64,000 nucleotides of DNA from Streptomyces sp. SID13031 (GTDB lineage Bacteria > Actinomycetota > Actinomycetes > Propionibacteriales > Kribbellaceae): contig NZ_JAAGLV010000006.1 in NCBI RefSeq assembly GCF_010548305.1, positions 1 to 64,000 of the forward strand, in the 5' to 3' direction. A program made the position numbers and the translations under genes. The notes under the pieces are model-generated. The model was not told where the DNA came from. It did not search any database and saw only the letters and a program-made list of their open reading frames with translations. Positions 50,192 to 58,977 of the stretch are shown here, one piece after another (position 1 is the first letter of the stretch; every line of letters starts with the position of its first letter).

Positions 50192-50896
50192 TTAGTTGCC
50201 CATGCCGATGCCGCCGTCGACGGGGATCACCGCGCCGGTGATGTACCCGGCTTCGTCCGAGCTCACCCAGCGGACGACCTTGGCGATCTCCTCGGGCAGC
50301 CCGAAGCGGCCGAGCGGGATCTGGCTCAGGTACTGCTGCTGGGTCTCTTCCGGCAGTACGGCGGTCATATCGGTCTCGACAAAGCCCGGCGCGACCACGT
50401 TCGTGGTGATGCCGCGGCTGCCGAGCTCGCGCGCCATCGAGCGCGCCATCCCGATCAGGCCGGACTTGCTGGCGGCGTAGTTCACCTGGCCGGGTGAGCC
50501 GAGCATGCCGACCACCGAGGAGATGAAGACGATCCGGCCCCGGCGCAGCCGCAGCATGCCCTTGGCCGCCCGCTTGGCGACCCGGAACGAGCCGGTCAGG
50601 TTCGTCTGGATGACGGCGTCCCAGTCGTCGTCTGACATCCGCAGCAGCAGGGTGTCGCGGGTGATACCGGCGTTCGCGATCAGTACCTCGACCGGGCCGT
50701 GCTCGGCCGCGATGGTGTCGAAGGCGGCATTCACCTGCTCGGTGTCGGTGACGTCGCACTTGACCCCGAGGAAGCCTTCCGGCGGCTCACCGCTGCGGTA
50801 GGTGACGGCGACCTGGTCGCCCGCCTCTTTGAAGGCGGTCGCGATGGCCAGGCCGATGCCCCGGTTGCCGCCGGTGACCAGTACCGATCTCGCCAC
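50192..50896 (-). CDS. fabG: 3-oxoacyl-ACP reductase (MabA-like)
   Basis: The 234-residue SDR has VLVTGGNRGIGLAIATAF, LIANAGITRD, ISSVVGMLGSPGQVNYAASK with catalytic Ser, Tyr and Lys, and VAPGFVETDMTAVL. I start at the GTG at 50896, which has GAGGAG upstream at about eight bases. It heads the fabG-fabI-Mur ligase operon and is divergent from nothing; the next gene upstream (dodecin) runs in the same direction after 133 bases. Confidence 0.93.
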   Translation of the reverse strand: MARSVLVTGGNRGIGLAIATAFKEAGDQVAVTYRSGEPPEGFLGVKCDVTDTEQVNAAFDTIAAEHGPVEVLIANAGITRDTLLLRMSDDDWDAVIQTNLTGSFRVAKRAAKGMLRLRRGRIVFISSVVGMLGSPGQVNYAASKSGLIGMARSMARELGSRGITTNVVAPGFVETDMTAVLPEETQQQYLSQIPLGRFGLPEEIAKVVRWVSSDEAGYITGAVIPVDGGIGMGN

Positions 50897-51029
50897 GTTC
50901 CATCTCCTCACAGAAGTCACTTCAGCCGTTGGACGGCGCTGCCGCACGAACGGTATCGCCCGCCCCCGCCGGTACTGCGAACCGGGCGGCCCCGGCGGCT
51001 CGCAGTACCCGTCCCGCGACCAGCCGGAG

Positions 51030-51242
51030 TCAGGAGTCTTCGAGCCGGAAGCCGACCTTCAGGCCGACCTGGTAGTGGTCGATCGCGTTGTCGATGATGT
51101 GGCCGCGGATCTGCGTCACCTCGAACCAGTCCAGGTGCCGCAGCGTCTCACCGGCCCGGCTGATCGCGTTCGTGATCGCCGCGTCGACGCCCTCCTTGGA
51201 GGTACCGACGAGCTCGGTGACGCGGTAGGTGCGATCGGTCAT
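51030..51242 (-). CDS. Dodecin family flavin-binding protein
   Basis: The 70-residue protein fits dodecin exactly: TYRVTELVGTSKEGVDAAIT, WFEVTQIRGHIIDNAIDHYQ with the flavin-stacking Trp, and VGLKVGFRLE at the end. It forms a hollow dodecamer that stores FMN/riboflavin or CoA. ATG start at 51242; the longer upstream frame is not real. Confidence 0.93.
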   Translation of the reverse strand: MTDRTYRVTELVGTSKEGVDAAITNAISRAGETLRHLDWFEVTQIRGHIIDNAIDHYQVGLKVGFRLEDS

Positions 51243-51315
51243 GGCTGTTCCCCTTCGCCTGGGTACGCCACAACTTATGCCACGGCGTACCGTTGGGTGT
51301 TGGTGAGGAGAATAG

Positions 51316-51639
51316 ATGCCACAGCGTCGTAAGCGGGGTCGTGAGCGGGCGGACGCGACAGTCATCTCGGTGACCAGCGCGCAGCCCGGCCGGTCGGAGG
51401 AGCTGGAGAGCAGGATCTTCCGGTACGCCTGGATGATGTCGCTAAGGGTGGTCTGTTTCGTGGGCGCCGTCATCACCCCTTCGCCGTGGCGCTGGATCCT
51501 GCTCGTCGGGGCCGTCTTCCTGCCGTCGGTGGCCGTCGTACTGGCCAATGCGCGGCAGACGAAAGAGGTATCCGGCGCCGAGGTCTACGTACCGCCGGCC
51601 CGGCCCGAACTGGGTCCGGATCACGACACCGAAAAGTGA
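51316..51639 (+). CDS. DUF3099 family membrane protein
   Basis: The 107-residue protein has a basic/polar N-terminus ([20 protein letters not shown]), two membrane helices ([17 protein letters not shown] and [19 protein letters not shown]) and a short soluble tail. This is the actinobacteria-only DUF3099 family, of unknown function. It is divergent from the dodecin gene. Confidence 0.88.
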   Translation: MPQRRKRGRERADATVISVTSAQPGRSEELESRIFRYAWMMSLRVVCFVGAVITPSPWRWILLVGAVFLPSVAVVLANARQTKEVSGAEVYVPPARPELGPDHDTEK

Positions 51640-51725
51640 TCTGCGTCGGGACTGGATTCTCATGACGGATCCGTGTCAGAATCTGCGTGCTCTGAAGTTC
51701 ACAGCTGGAATTCAGGGTCTTGATG

Positions 51726-51763
51726 CGGCGTCGGACGGCTCCCCCCGTGGCTGTCCGACGTCG
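51726..51763 (+). terminator. Terminator in the gap after the DUF3099 gene
   Basis: Arms CGTCGGAC and GTCCGACG, extended by GCG/CGC over one mismatch, with T-rich sequence (TTCATTTT) just behind. It lies 87 bases after the stop. The rest of the gap to 51848 shows no gene. Confidence 0.6.
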
Positions 51764-51847
51764 CTTCATTTTGCCCAGGCTATTGATAATTGAGTGGTCA
51801 GGAACAATTGCCTGTACTGACCTGAATGACACCTGGGAGACCCTGCT

Positions 51848-52054
51848 GTGAGCGAAGAAGCACTGCCGTCCGTCTGCTCTGCAAGGGGATGCGGCAAACC
51901 GGCCACCTGGGCGCTGTTGTGGAACAACCCGAAGATCCACACCCCCGACCGGCGCAAGACCTGGCTGGCCTGTGACGAGCACAAGGACAGCCTCTCCGAC
52001 TTCCTCGGCCGGCGTTCTTTCCTGCGCGAGGTCGAGCCTTTCCTACTGCCGTAA
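51848..52054 (+). CDS. Small putative zinc-binding protein
   Basis: The 68-residue protein has Cys10, Cys15, then Cys42 and His45 (SVCSARGCGKPATWALLWNN; WLACDEHKDSLSDFL), a spacing that fits one zinc knuckle. No family name known to me, but such short C-x4-C...C-x2-H proteins are common in actinomycetes. GTG start. It stands alone, convergent with moaA. Confidence 0.72.
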   Translation: MSEEALPSVCSARGCGKPATWALLWNNPKIHTPDRRKTWLACDEHKDSLSDFLGRRSFLREVEPFLLP

Positions 52055-52106
52055 CTGCGCCATCGGTCCGCGTTACACCGGAAAAAGTAAATTTCCTGTT
52101 TAGAAA

Positions 52107-52121
52107 GGTCCGCCGCGGACC
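52107..52121. terminator. Short hairpin between convergent genes
   Basis: Arms GGTCCGC and GCGGACC with a one-base middle lie between the small zinc protein and the end of moaA. Confidence 0.4.
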
Positions 52122-52131
52122 GGCTGGGGAC

Positions 52132-53148
52132 TCAGCCGCCGATCGCGGACATCGGCCGGACCGGCTGCAGAAAGCTCGGGTCGTTGATGCCGTGGCCGGG
52201 GAGTTTGCCGCGCATCGCCCGGCGCCAGCGGTCGGCCAGTTCGTCGTCGTCCGCACCCGCGCGCAACGCCGTCCGGAGATCGGATTCGGTCCGCGCGAAC
52301 AAGCAGTCGCGGACCTGACCGTCGGCCGTCAGCCGGACCCGGTCGCAGTCGCCGCAGAACGGGCGCGTCACGCTCGCGATGATGCCGACCGTGGCCGGGC
52401 CGCCGTCGACGGTGAACGACTCGGCCGGTGCGCTGCCCCGCGTCGCCGCATCGGTCGCCGTCAGGGTGAAACGCCCACCGAGCAGCTCGAGGATCTCGTC
52501 CGCGGTGACCATCTGGTCCCGGCTCCAGCCGTGCTGGGCGTCCAGGGGCATCTGCTCGATGAAGCGCAGCTCGTAGCCGTGGTCGAGGCAGAACTGCAGC
52601 AACTCGGGCGCCTGATCGTCGTTCACGCCACGCATCAGCACCGCGTTGACCTTCACCGGCGTCAGGCCGGCCTGGTGGGCCGCCGCGAGACCCGCCAGGA
52701 CGTCCTTCAGGCGGTCCCGTCGGGTGAGCTGCAGGAACGTGTCCGGCCGAATCGTGTCGAGGCTCACATTCACCCGGTCGAGTCCGGCCTCGCGCAACGC
52801 CTCCGCCTGCCGGGCCAGGCCGATCCCGTTCGTGGTGATCGAGATCTGCGGGCGGGGCTCGAGTTGGGCGGTACGGGCGACGATCCCGACTACGCCGCGG
52901 CGAAGCAGCGGCTCTCCCCCGGTGAAGCGGATCTCGTCGACGCCGAGCCGGTGGACGGCCACCTCGATCAGCCTGATGATCTCGTCATCCGTCAGCAATT
53001 CCGGCTTGGCGAGCCAGTCGAGGCCCTCTTCGGGCATGCAGTAGGTGCAACGCAGGTTGCACCGGTCGGTCAGCGACACGCGCAGATCGGTCGCGACCCG
53101 GCCGAAGTTGTCGGCCAGGCCTGGCTGGGTCGTGCTGGGCGCTGTCAC
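52132..53148 (-). CDS. moaA: GTP 3',8-cyclase
   Basis: The 338-residue radical-SAM protein has the N-terminal cluster LTDRCNLRCTYCMPEEG (Cys30, Cys34, Cys37), FTGGEPLLRRGV, and a C-terminal second cluster (PFCGDCDRVRLTADGQVRDC). It ends with the family's double-Gly tail (SAIGG). It starts molybdopterin synthesis; the cytoplasmic molybdo-oxidoreductase at 15 kb is one possible user. GTG start. Confidence 0.94.
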   Translation of the reverse strand: MTAPSTTQPGLADNFGRVATDLRVSLTDRCNLRCTYCMPEEGLDWLAKPELLTDDEIIRLIEVAVHRLGVDEIRFTGGEPLLRRGVVGIVARTAQLEPRPQISITTNGIGLARQAEALREAGLDRVNVSLDTIRPDTFLQLTRRDRLKDVLAGLAAAHQAGLTPVKVNAVLMRGVNDDQAPELLQFCLDHGYELRFIEQMPLDAQHGWSRDQMVTADEILELLGGRFTLTATDAATRGSAPAESFTVDGGPATVGIIASVTRPFCGDCDRVRLTADGQVRDCLFARTESDLRTALRAGADDDELADRWRRAMRGKLPGHGINDPSFLQPVRPMSAIGG

Positions 53149-53216
53149 GGGGCCAGCGTACGTCCCGCCCGGCAGCCGACCGCGAGGCGTTTCGGTGGAT
53201 GGCTTAAGTTCGAACC

Positions 53217-54041
53217 GTGCGTCGTCTGATGAATCTCCGCTGGATCACCGCCGCGTTGATGATCCTCGTCCTCGCCGGGGTCTGCGTGGAGCTCGGCCGG
53301 TGGCAGCTGCACCGGCTGGACGCCCGCAAGGCGCGCAACGAGGTCACCCGGACCAATCTGGCCGCTCCGGCGGCTCCGCTGGCCGAGATCGTCGGGCCAC
53401 AGCGAGTGATCGGCGATCAGCACGACTGGCGCACCGCGGTCGTCACCGGCCGGTACGACCCCGCCAAGCAGGTCGTGATGCGCTATCGGAACATCAACGA
53501 CCGCCCGGGGTTCGAGATCGTCACGCCGTTGCTCCTGTCCGACGGCACCGCCGTCCTGGTCGACCGGGGCTTCCTGCCCAAGCAAGGCGGCGAGCTGGCG
53601 CCGAGCAGCATCCCCGCCGCGCCATCCGGAGAGGTCACCGTCACCGGCCGCCTCCGCCGCAGCGAGCGTGGCGGGCATACGAACGGCGGTACGCCGTCCG
53701 ACGGCACCGCCAGGCTCATCAACGGAGCCGACTTCGCCCCGGCGCTCGGGCTGACCCTGTACGACGGCTACCTGACCGTGGAGCAGCAGGTTCCCGCCGC
53801 GGATCCGGCCTTCGACGGGTTCCCGGGGCCGGAGATCGACGACGGACCGCACTTCTTCTACGCCTTGCAGTGGTTCTTCTTCGCCCTGCTGGCGGTCGGC
53901 GGGCTGGTCTACTTCTCCCGGCGTGACGTGACCGGCGAGAACGCCGGCTCCCCGGATCCCCAAGCCGCCGTCCCGCCGGACGATTCGTTGCCCACTGCAA
54001 CGACATCGGCCGGTTCGCGAAGCGGTCCGGGTAATCCGTAG
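53217..54041 (+). CDS. SURF1 family cytochrome oxidase assembly protein
   Basis: The 274-residue protein has one N-terminal helix (ITAALMILVLAGVCVELGRWQLHRLD, with the SURF1 motif GRWQLxRLxxK) and one C-terminal helix (FFYALQWFFFALLAVGGLVYFS). Between them lie RYDPAKQVVMRYRNINDRPGF and VLVDRGFLP. It helps to place heme in cytochrome oxidase. GTG start. Possible copper chaperone partner at 44 kb. Confidence 0.92.
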   Translation: MRRLMNLRWITAALMILVLAGVCVELGRWQLHRLDARKARNEVTRTNLAAPAAPLAEIVGPQRVIGDQHDWRTAVVTGRYDPAKQVVMRYRNINDRPGFEIVTPLLLSDGTAVLVDRGFLPKQGGELAPSSIPAAPSGEVTVTGRLRRSERGGHTNGGTPSDGTARLINGADFAPALGLTLYDGYLTVEQQVPAADPAFDGFPGPEIDDGPHFFYALQWFFFALLAVGGLVYFSRRDVTGENAGSPDPQAAVPPDDSLPTATTSAGSRSGPGNP

Positions 54042-54222
54042 TACCGGCTGCCGTTGCCTGCGGCCACCACCGGCGTGTCGGCCTGTCCAGGCACACGGAA
54101 CGCCGGTCTGGCGCTGGCGGCAACTACTTTACGGTGAGACGGCTGTCCAGTGAATGAGATCGTTGCCACCCCTGGCGGCGCGCTCGGCGGCGAGATCTGA
54201 CGGCGTGAGGCAGGATGGAGCC

Positions 54223-54978
54223 GTGGACCTCGGACTTCGTGATCGCATCTATATCGTCACCGGCGCCAGTGGCGGGCTGGGCTTCGCCACCGCGAAAGCC
54301 CTGGCTGCCGAAGGGGCCCGGCTGGTCATCTCCAGCAGGAACGAGGAATCGATTTCACGGGCGGCCGCGGAGCTCGGCGCCAACGTCGTCGGCATCCCGG
54401 TCGACAACGCCGACCCGGAGAGCGCGCAGCGGCTGGCCGCGACGGCGGTGGCCAAGTGGGGTGCCCTGCACGGCGCGCTGATCAGCGTCGGCGGCCCCCG
54501 GCCCGGTACGGCGATGGACACCGACGAGGACGACTGGCGAGCAGCCTTCGAGAGCGTTTTCCTCGGCGGACTGCGGATCGCCCGCTCGGTCGCACGAGCC
54601 GGTACGGACGGCACGTCGATCGCCTTCGTGCTGTCGTCGTCGGTGAAATCGCCGATCAACGGGCTGGCGATCTCGAACGGCCTGCGCCCGGGGCTCGCGA
54701 TGGTGGCCAAGACCCTCGCCGACGAGCTCGGGCCGAACGGCGTCCGGGTGAACGGCCTGATGCCCGGCCGGATCGCGACCGACCGCCTGAAGGAGCTCGA
54801 CGGCAAGAGCGGCGACCCCGACGCGGCCCGCCGGGCGGCGGAGAAGACCATCCCGCTGCGCCGCTACGGGATGCCCGACGAGTTCGGCCGGGTGGCCGCC
54901 TTCGTCCTGTCCCCCGCCGCGTCCTACCTGACCGGCGCCATCATCCCGATCGACGGCGGCGCCCTCCGCACGATCTGA
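54223..54978 (+). CDS. SDR family protein lacking the YxxxK active site
   Basis: The 251-residue SDR has a normal cofactor loop (DRIYIVTGASGGLGFATAKA) and normal C-terminus (YLTGAIIPIDGGALRTI). Where Tyr and Lys should follow the Ser of SSSVKSPINGLAISNGLRPG, there is neither. The NNAG motif also reads SVGG. The protein probably binds NAD(P) but does not catalyse by the classical route. GTG at 54223 with a GGATGGAG site upstream is my start. The gene is convergent with the LigD-Pol gene, seven bases apart. Confidence 0.85.
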   Translation: MDLGLRDRIYIVTGASGGLGFATAKALAAEGARLVISSRNEESISRAAAELGANVVGIPVDNADPESAQRLAATAVAKWGALHGALISVGGPRPGTAMDTDEDDWRAAFESVFLGGLRIARSVARAGTDGTSIAFVLSSSVKSPINGLAISNGLRPGLAMVAKTLADELGPNGVRVNGLMPGRIATDRLKELDGKSGDPDAARRAAEKTIPLRRYGMPDEFGRVAAFVLSPAASYLTGAIIPIDGGALRTI

Positions 54979-54985
54979 CGCCCTT

Positions 54986-56098
54986 CTACTGCCCTGGCTC
55001 CTCGGGCGCAGCTTCCTCGGGCGCAGGCTCCTCCGGCGCGGGGTCCTTGGGTCGGTCGCGGTCCTTCGACGGCTGGACGCGCTTCGGCTCGCCGGGCATC
55101 TTCGGGTACTCCGGCGGGTAGGGCAGATCGCCTTCGCCGAAGTCGCGTTCGTGCTTGGCGGACAGCTCCAGCAGGGACTCCAGCGAGAACGCCTTCTCGC
55201 CGACGGCCGCGTGCAGGTCGCCGACCTCGGCGAACCGGGCCGGCATCGTCAGTACGTCGAAGTCGTCCGGAACCACCTCGGAGACCTCCTCCCAGCGCAA
55301 CGGCGCCGAAACCCGGGCCCGCGAGTTCGGGCGGACCGAGTAGGCCGAGGCGATCGTGCGGTCGCGGGCCATCTGGTTGAAGTCGATGAAAACGCGTTCG
55401 CCGCGCTCCTCCTTCCACCAGTTCACCGTCACCTGGTCGGGCATCCGGCGAGCCAGCTCGCGACCGACCGCGATGACCGCCCGGCGAGCCTGGATGAAGT
55501 CCCAACGAGGCTCGATCGGCACGTAGACGTGCAGCCCGCGGCCACCCGAGGTCTTCGGATAGCCCTCGAGGCCGTGCTCAGCCAGTAGCTCCCGTAGTAC
55601 CGGTGCTACCACCGCGGCGCTCTTGAAGTCCGTACCAGGCTGGGGGTCGAGGTCGATCCGGAGCTGGTCCGGTGAGTCGAGCTCCGGGCGGCGGACAGGC
55701 CACGGGTGGAAGGTCAGGGTGCCGAGGTTGGCCGCCCAGACGACCACTGCGAGCTCGCTCGGGCAGACCTCGTCGGCGGGCCGGCCGCTGGGGAACTTGA
55801 TCGTCGCGGTCTCGACCCAGTCGGGCGCGCCCTTGGCGACCCGCTTCTGGTAGAACGCGTCGCCTTTGTTGTCCATCCGGGTGGACAGCTTCGCGCCCTC
55901 GAACCAGCCGCCCGGCCAGCGCTCCAGCGTGGTCGGGCGGTCCCGGAGCGCGCCCAGGATGCCGTCGCCGACCGCGACGAAGTAGTTCACGATGTCCAGC
56001 TTGGACAGTCCTCGGTCCGCGAAGTACGGCTTGTCCGGATTGCTCACCCGGACCGTCCGCCCCGCGATCTCCAGCTCGATTGCCTTGGTCGCCGCCAT
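54986..56098 (-). CDS. LigD-type polymerase domain (stand-alone primase-polymerase)
   Basis: The protein is about 370 residues: VSNPDKPYFADRGLSKLDIV at the start, LRIDLDPQPGTDF with the catalytic Asp pair, KTSGGRGLHVYVPI, and VFIDFNQMARDRTIASAYSV. This is the archaeo-eukaryotic primase-like domain of LigD, used in non-homologous end joining, here without ligase or nuclease domains. The C-terminus is an acidic Glu/Pro/Ala tail. ATG at 56098 is the natural start. No Ku gene is in the window. Confidence 0.9.
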   Translation of the reverse strand: MAATKAIELEIAGRTVRVSNPDKPYFADRGLSKLDIVNYFVAVGDGILGALRDRPTTLERWPGGWFEGAKLSTRMDNKGDAFYQKRVAKGAPDWVETATIKFPSGRPADEVCPSELAVVVWAANLGTLTFHPWPVRRPELDSPDQLRIDLDPQPGTDFKSAAVVAPVLRELLAEHGLEGYPKTSGGRGLHVYVPIEPRWDFIQARRAVIAVGRELARRMPDQVTVNWWKEERGERVFIDFNQMARDRTIASAYSVRPNSRARVSAPLRWEEVSEVVPDDFDVLTMPARFAEVGDLHAAVGEKAFSLESLLELSAKHERDFGEGDLPYPPEYPKMPGEPKRVQPSKDRDRPKDPAPEEPAPEEAAPEEPGQ

Positions 56099-56258
56099 GC
56101 CGCCGACGCTACCGGTCGGCACCGGCCAATTGCCGTGACCACCACGGAAAAGGGAAGTTTTCTCAACCCCTGGCCACCCTAGGTGACCGGGCGGTAACGT
56201 GCGTGCACCTCGTTCCTGGGGCGTGAGGCCCCCGGGACACTCTTGAAGGAGCACGAGG

Positions 56259-57854
56259 ATGAAGAAATCCGCCCTGCTCGCCGCTGCCACCGCAGTGGCG
56301 ACCGCAACCGCCCTCGGGCTGGCCGGAGCCCCAACGGCTACCGGCGCACCGAAGGCAGACCCCGGCCCGACCCCCGCCAGCGCGGTCGCCCGGGCGAAGG
56401 CTGCGATCTCCGAGAATCTCGGAACCCTCAGAGCCACCGGCGCCGACACCTTCCTCGTGAAGGACGTCATCCTGGACGCCGACGGCTCCAGCCACGTCCG
56501 GATGGACCGGACCATCGGCGGACTGCCGGTGCTCGGTGGCGACGTCGTGGTTCACCAGGCCAAGGACGGCGCCGTGAAGGGCGTCAGCCTGACCCTCGAC
56601 CGGTCGGCGAACGTCAGCCGGACAGCGAAACTCAGCTCCGCCACCGCGCTCGCCAAGGGAGTCGCCGGCGGCCTCAAGGCCGAGGGCAAGCCGTCCCTGG
56701 TGATCGAGGCCCGCAAGGGCGCGCCGCGGCTGGCGTACCTGGTCACCTCCGGCGGCACGCAGGCCGACGGCACGCCCAGCCACGTGACCACGACGATCGA
56801 CGCGCTGACCGGCGCCAAGCTTGTCAGCGAGCAGCACATCGAGACGGTCACCGGCGACGGCAAGAGCCTGTACTCCGGGACGGTGCCGATCGACACCACG
56901 GCGGTGTCGGGCGGGTTCAACCTGACCGACTCGGTCCGCGGCGGTGGTACCACCCTCGACGCGCAGAACAAGACCGACTCGATCCTGTGCCAGCTGTTCG
57001 GTCTCGGGTGCCCGGTCGCGGCCAAGTTCCTCGACGCGGACAACCACTGGGGTACCGGTCTGAACACCGACCGCGCCTCGGCCGCCGTGGACGCGCACTA
57101 CGGCGCGGCGACGACGTTCGACTACTACAAGAACATCCACGGCCGGAACGGGATCTTCAACGACGGCAAGGGCGTCCCGAGCCGGGTGCACTACGGCACG
57201 AACTACGTGAACGCCTTCTGGGACGGCAAGAAGATGACCTACGGCGACGGCGACAACGTCGTCGCGGGACCGCTCGTGTCGATCGACGTGGCCGGTCACG
57301 AGATGTCCCACGGCGTCACCTCGGCGACCTCGAACCTGACCTACTCCGGTGAGTCCGGCGGTCTGAACGAGGCCACCAGCGACATCTTCGGCACCGCGGT
57401 CGAGTTCTACTCCAACAACGCCAACGACCCGGGCGACTACTACATCGGCGAAGAGATCATGAAGGACCGGCCGGCCCTGCGGTACATGGACAAGCCGAGC
57501 AAGGACGGCCAGTCCAAGGACTGCTGGTACGCCGGGATCGGCGACATCGACGTGCACTACTCCTCGGGCGTGGCGAACCACTTCTTCTACCTCGCCTCCG
57601 AGGGCACCGGCGCCAAGACCATCGGCGGCCTGCCGCACGACTCGACCAGCTGCACCGGGTCGACCGTGACGGGCATCACCGAGGCCAAGGTGGCCAAGAT
57701 CTGGTACCGCGCCCTGACGACGTACTTCACCACCGGTACGACGTACGCCCAGGCGCGGGTCGCGACGCTCAGCGCAGCCACCGACCTGTACGGCGCCTCC
57801 AGCCCCGAGCGGGCCACCGTGGCGGCCGCCTGGTCGGCGGTCAGTGTCAACTGA
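56259..57854 (+). CDS. Secreted M4 (thermolysin family) metalloprotease
   Basis: The 531-residue prepro-enzyme has a signal peptide (MKKSALLAAATAVATATALG), an FTP propeptide (about residues 40-215) and a catalytic domain. The zinc site is VAGHEMSHGVT (His-Glu-x-x-His near residue 347) with the third ligand in GGLNEATSDIFG; the catalytic His region IDVHYSSGVANHFFYLAS follows. There is no extra C-terminal domain. It degrades external protein. A stable hairpin ends the transcript. Confidence 0.94.
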   Translation: MKKSALLAAATAVATATALGLAGAPTATGAPKADPGPTPASAVARAKAAISENLGTLRATGADTFLVKDVILDADGSSHVRMDRTIGGLPVLGGDVVVHQAKDGAVKGVSLTLDRSANVSRTAKLSSATALAKGVAGGLKAEGKPSLVIEARKGAPRLAYLVTSGGTQADGTPSHVTTTIDALTGAKLVSEQHIETVTGDGKSLYSGTVPIDTTAVSGGFNLTDSVRGGGTTLDAQNKTDSILCQLFGLGCPVAAKFLDADNHWGTGLNTDRASAAVDAHYGAATTFDYYKNIHGRNGIFNDGKGVPSRVHYGTNYVNAFWDGKKMTYGDGDNVVAGPLVSIDVAGHEMSHGVTSATSNLTYSGESGGLNEATSDIFGTAVEFYSNNANDPGDYYIGEEIMKDRPALRYMDKPSKDGQSKDCWYAGIGDIDVHYSSGVANHFFYLASEGTGAKTIGGLPHDSTSCTGSTVTGITEAKVAKIWYRALTTYFTTGTTYAQARVATLSAATDLYGASSPERATVAAAWSAVSVN

Positions 57855-57874
57855 ACTGGGTCGACTGAACTGGT

Positions 57875-57917
57875 GATCGCCGGAGCCTGTCCCACTGGGG
57901 CGGACAGGCCCCGGCGA
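57875..57917 (+). terminator. Terminator after the M4 protease gene
   Basis: Arms ATCGCCGG-A-GCCTGTCC and GGACAGGC-C-CCGGCGAT pair over 16 positions with one mismatch, with a nine-base loop. Confidence 0.72.
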
Positions 57918-57982
57918 TTGCGGCTGGCTTACGTCGGTCGCCGGCGCGGGGTTTCGGTTGACCGGCCGTCGATAATGGGGAC

Positions 57983-58402
57983 ATGACAGATAGCACCAAG
58001 CAGTACGCCGTCCAGAAGTCCGACGAGGAGTGGCGCGCCAAGCTGGCGCCGGCGGAGTTCCAGGTGCTTCGCAAGGCCGGAACCGAGCGGCCGTTCACCG
58101 GTGAGTACACCGACACCAAGACGGTCGGTGTCTACAAGTGCCGGGCCTGTGACGCGGAGCTGTTCCGCAGTGAGACCAAGTTCGACTCGCACTGCGGCTG
58201 GCCGTCCTTCTTCGCGCCGCTCGCGGAGGACCGGGTCGAGTACATCGAGGACCACGACCTCGGCATGAAGCGCGTCGAGGTCCGCTGCGCCAACTGCGGC
58301 TCCCACCTGGGCCACGTCTTCGAAGGCGAGGGCTACGGCACCCCCACCGACCTCCGCTACTGCATCAACTCGGTCAGCCTCGCCCTGGCCCCGGCTGAGT
58401 AG
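57983..58402 (+). CDS. msrB: Peptide-methionine (R)-S-oxide reductase
   Basis: The 139-residue MsrB has two zinc CxxC pairs (Cys53/Cys56 in YKCRACDAEL; Cys102/Cys105 in VRCANCGSHLGH) and the catalytic Cys127 in DLRYCINSVSL. It repairs methionine-R-sulfoxide in proteins. ATG start. Its end overlaps the convergent phosphotransferase pseudogene by 29 bases. Confidence 0.94.
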   Translation: MTDSTKQYAVQKSDEEWRAKLAPAEFQVLRKAGTERPFTGEYTDTKTVGVYKCRACDAELFRSETKFDSHCGWPSFFAPLAEDRVEYIEDHDLGMKRVEVRCANCGSHLGHVFEGEGYGTPTDLRYCINSVSLALAPAE

Positions 58403-58977
58403 TCACCCCAAGCAGGACCGCGCGGCTCGCCAGGATGTACGAGACGGCCGCGCGGTAACCGCCTGCGTGATCCTCGTCGCGGTGTACGCCGAACGCGGGA
58501 TTGCCGGCGCGCACCTGCTGCTCGATGTTCGCGGCGTGGGACAGCAGCCGGATGACGATCAGATCCAGTACGTCGGCGGGCTCGACGCCCAGCCCGTAGG
58601 AATCGCAGAACAGCCTCAGCCGACGCGCGCGGTCGGGCTCTGCAGACCAACCGAACGGCTCGAGCCACGCCGGTGGGTGAAACGGGACGAACTGGTAAGC
58701 GGCGTAGGCCAGGTCCCAGACCCGGTTGGACGGCCGAATGGTGTCCCAGTCGATGATGCCGACCAGTTGGGCGCCATCGAAGACCAGGTTCCAAGGAGCC
58801 AGGTCGTGATGTCCGATGCAGTCGATCCGGACGGGCGCAGCGACTTCCAGGTCGTTCCAGGCCGTCGGGTCCACCGGCTCGAAACCGGCCGTGGCGTCGT
58901 GCAGGCCGAACGCGTTGGACGGTGTCGCCTTGGCGGATCGGCCTGGAGAAGCGGCCGCCGGGGAGGGCTTCGGCCAT
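58374..58977 (-). pseudogene. APH-family phosphotransferase with internal deletion and frameshift
   Basis: The start ([20 protein letters not shown]) is in one frame. From about 58918 downward the similarity shifts to another frame and jumps to the middle of the kinase: SNAFGLHDATAGFEPVDPTA, then the catalytic Brenner motif IGHHDLAPWNLVFDGAQLVG and IIDWDTIRPSNRVWDLAYAA. About 80 residues of the N-lobe (ATP loop and Lys) are missing at the join. The C-terminal part is intact. The product cannot bind ATP normally. It starts one base inside the VOC gene stop. Confidence 0.72.

Noticed and set aside
54986..56515. LigD polymerase with a 139-residue extension
   Set aside because: The extension is antisense to the M4 protease signal and propeptide; family similarity begins at the ATG at 56098.
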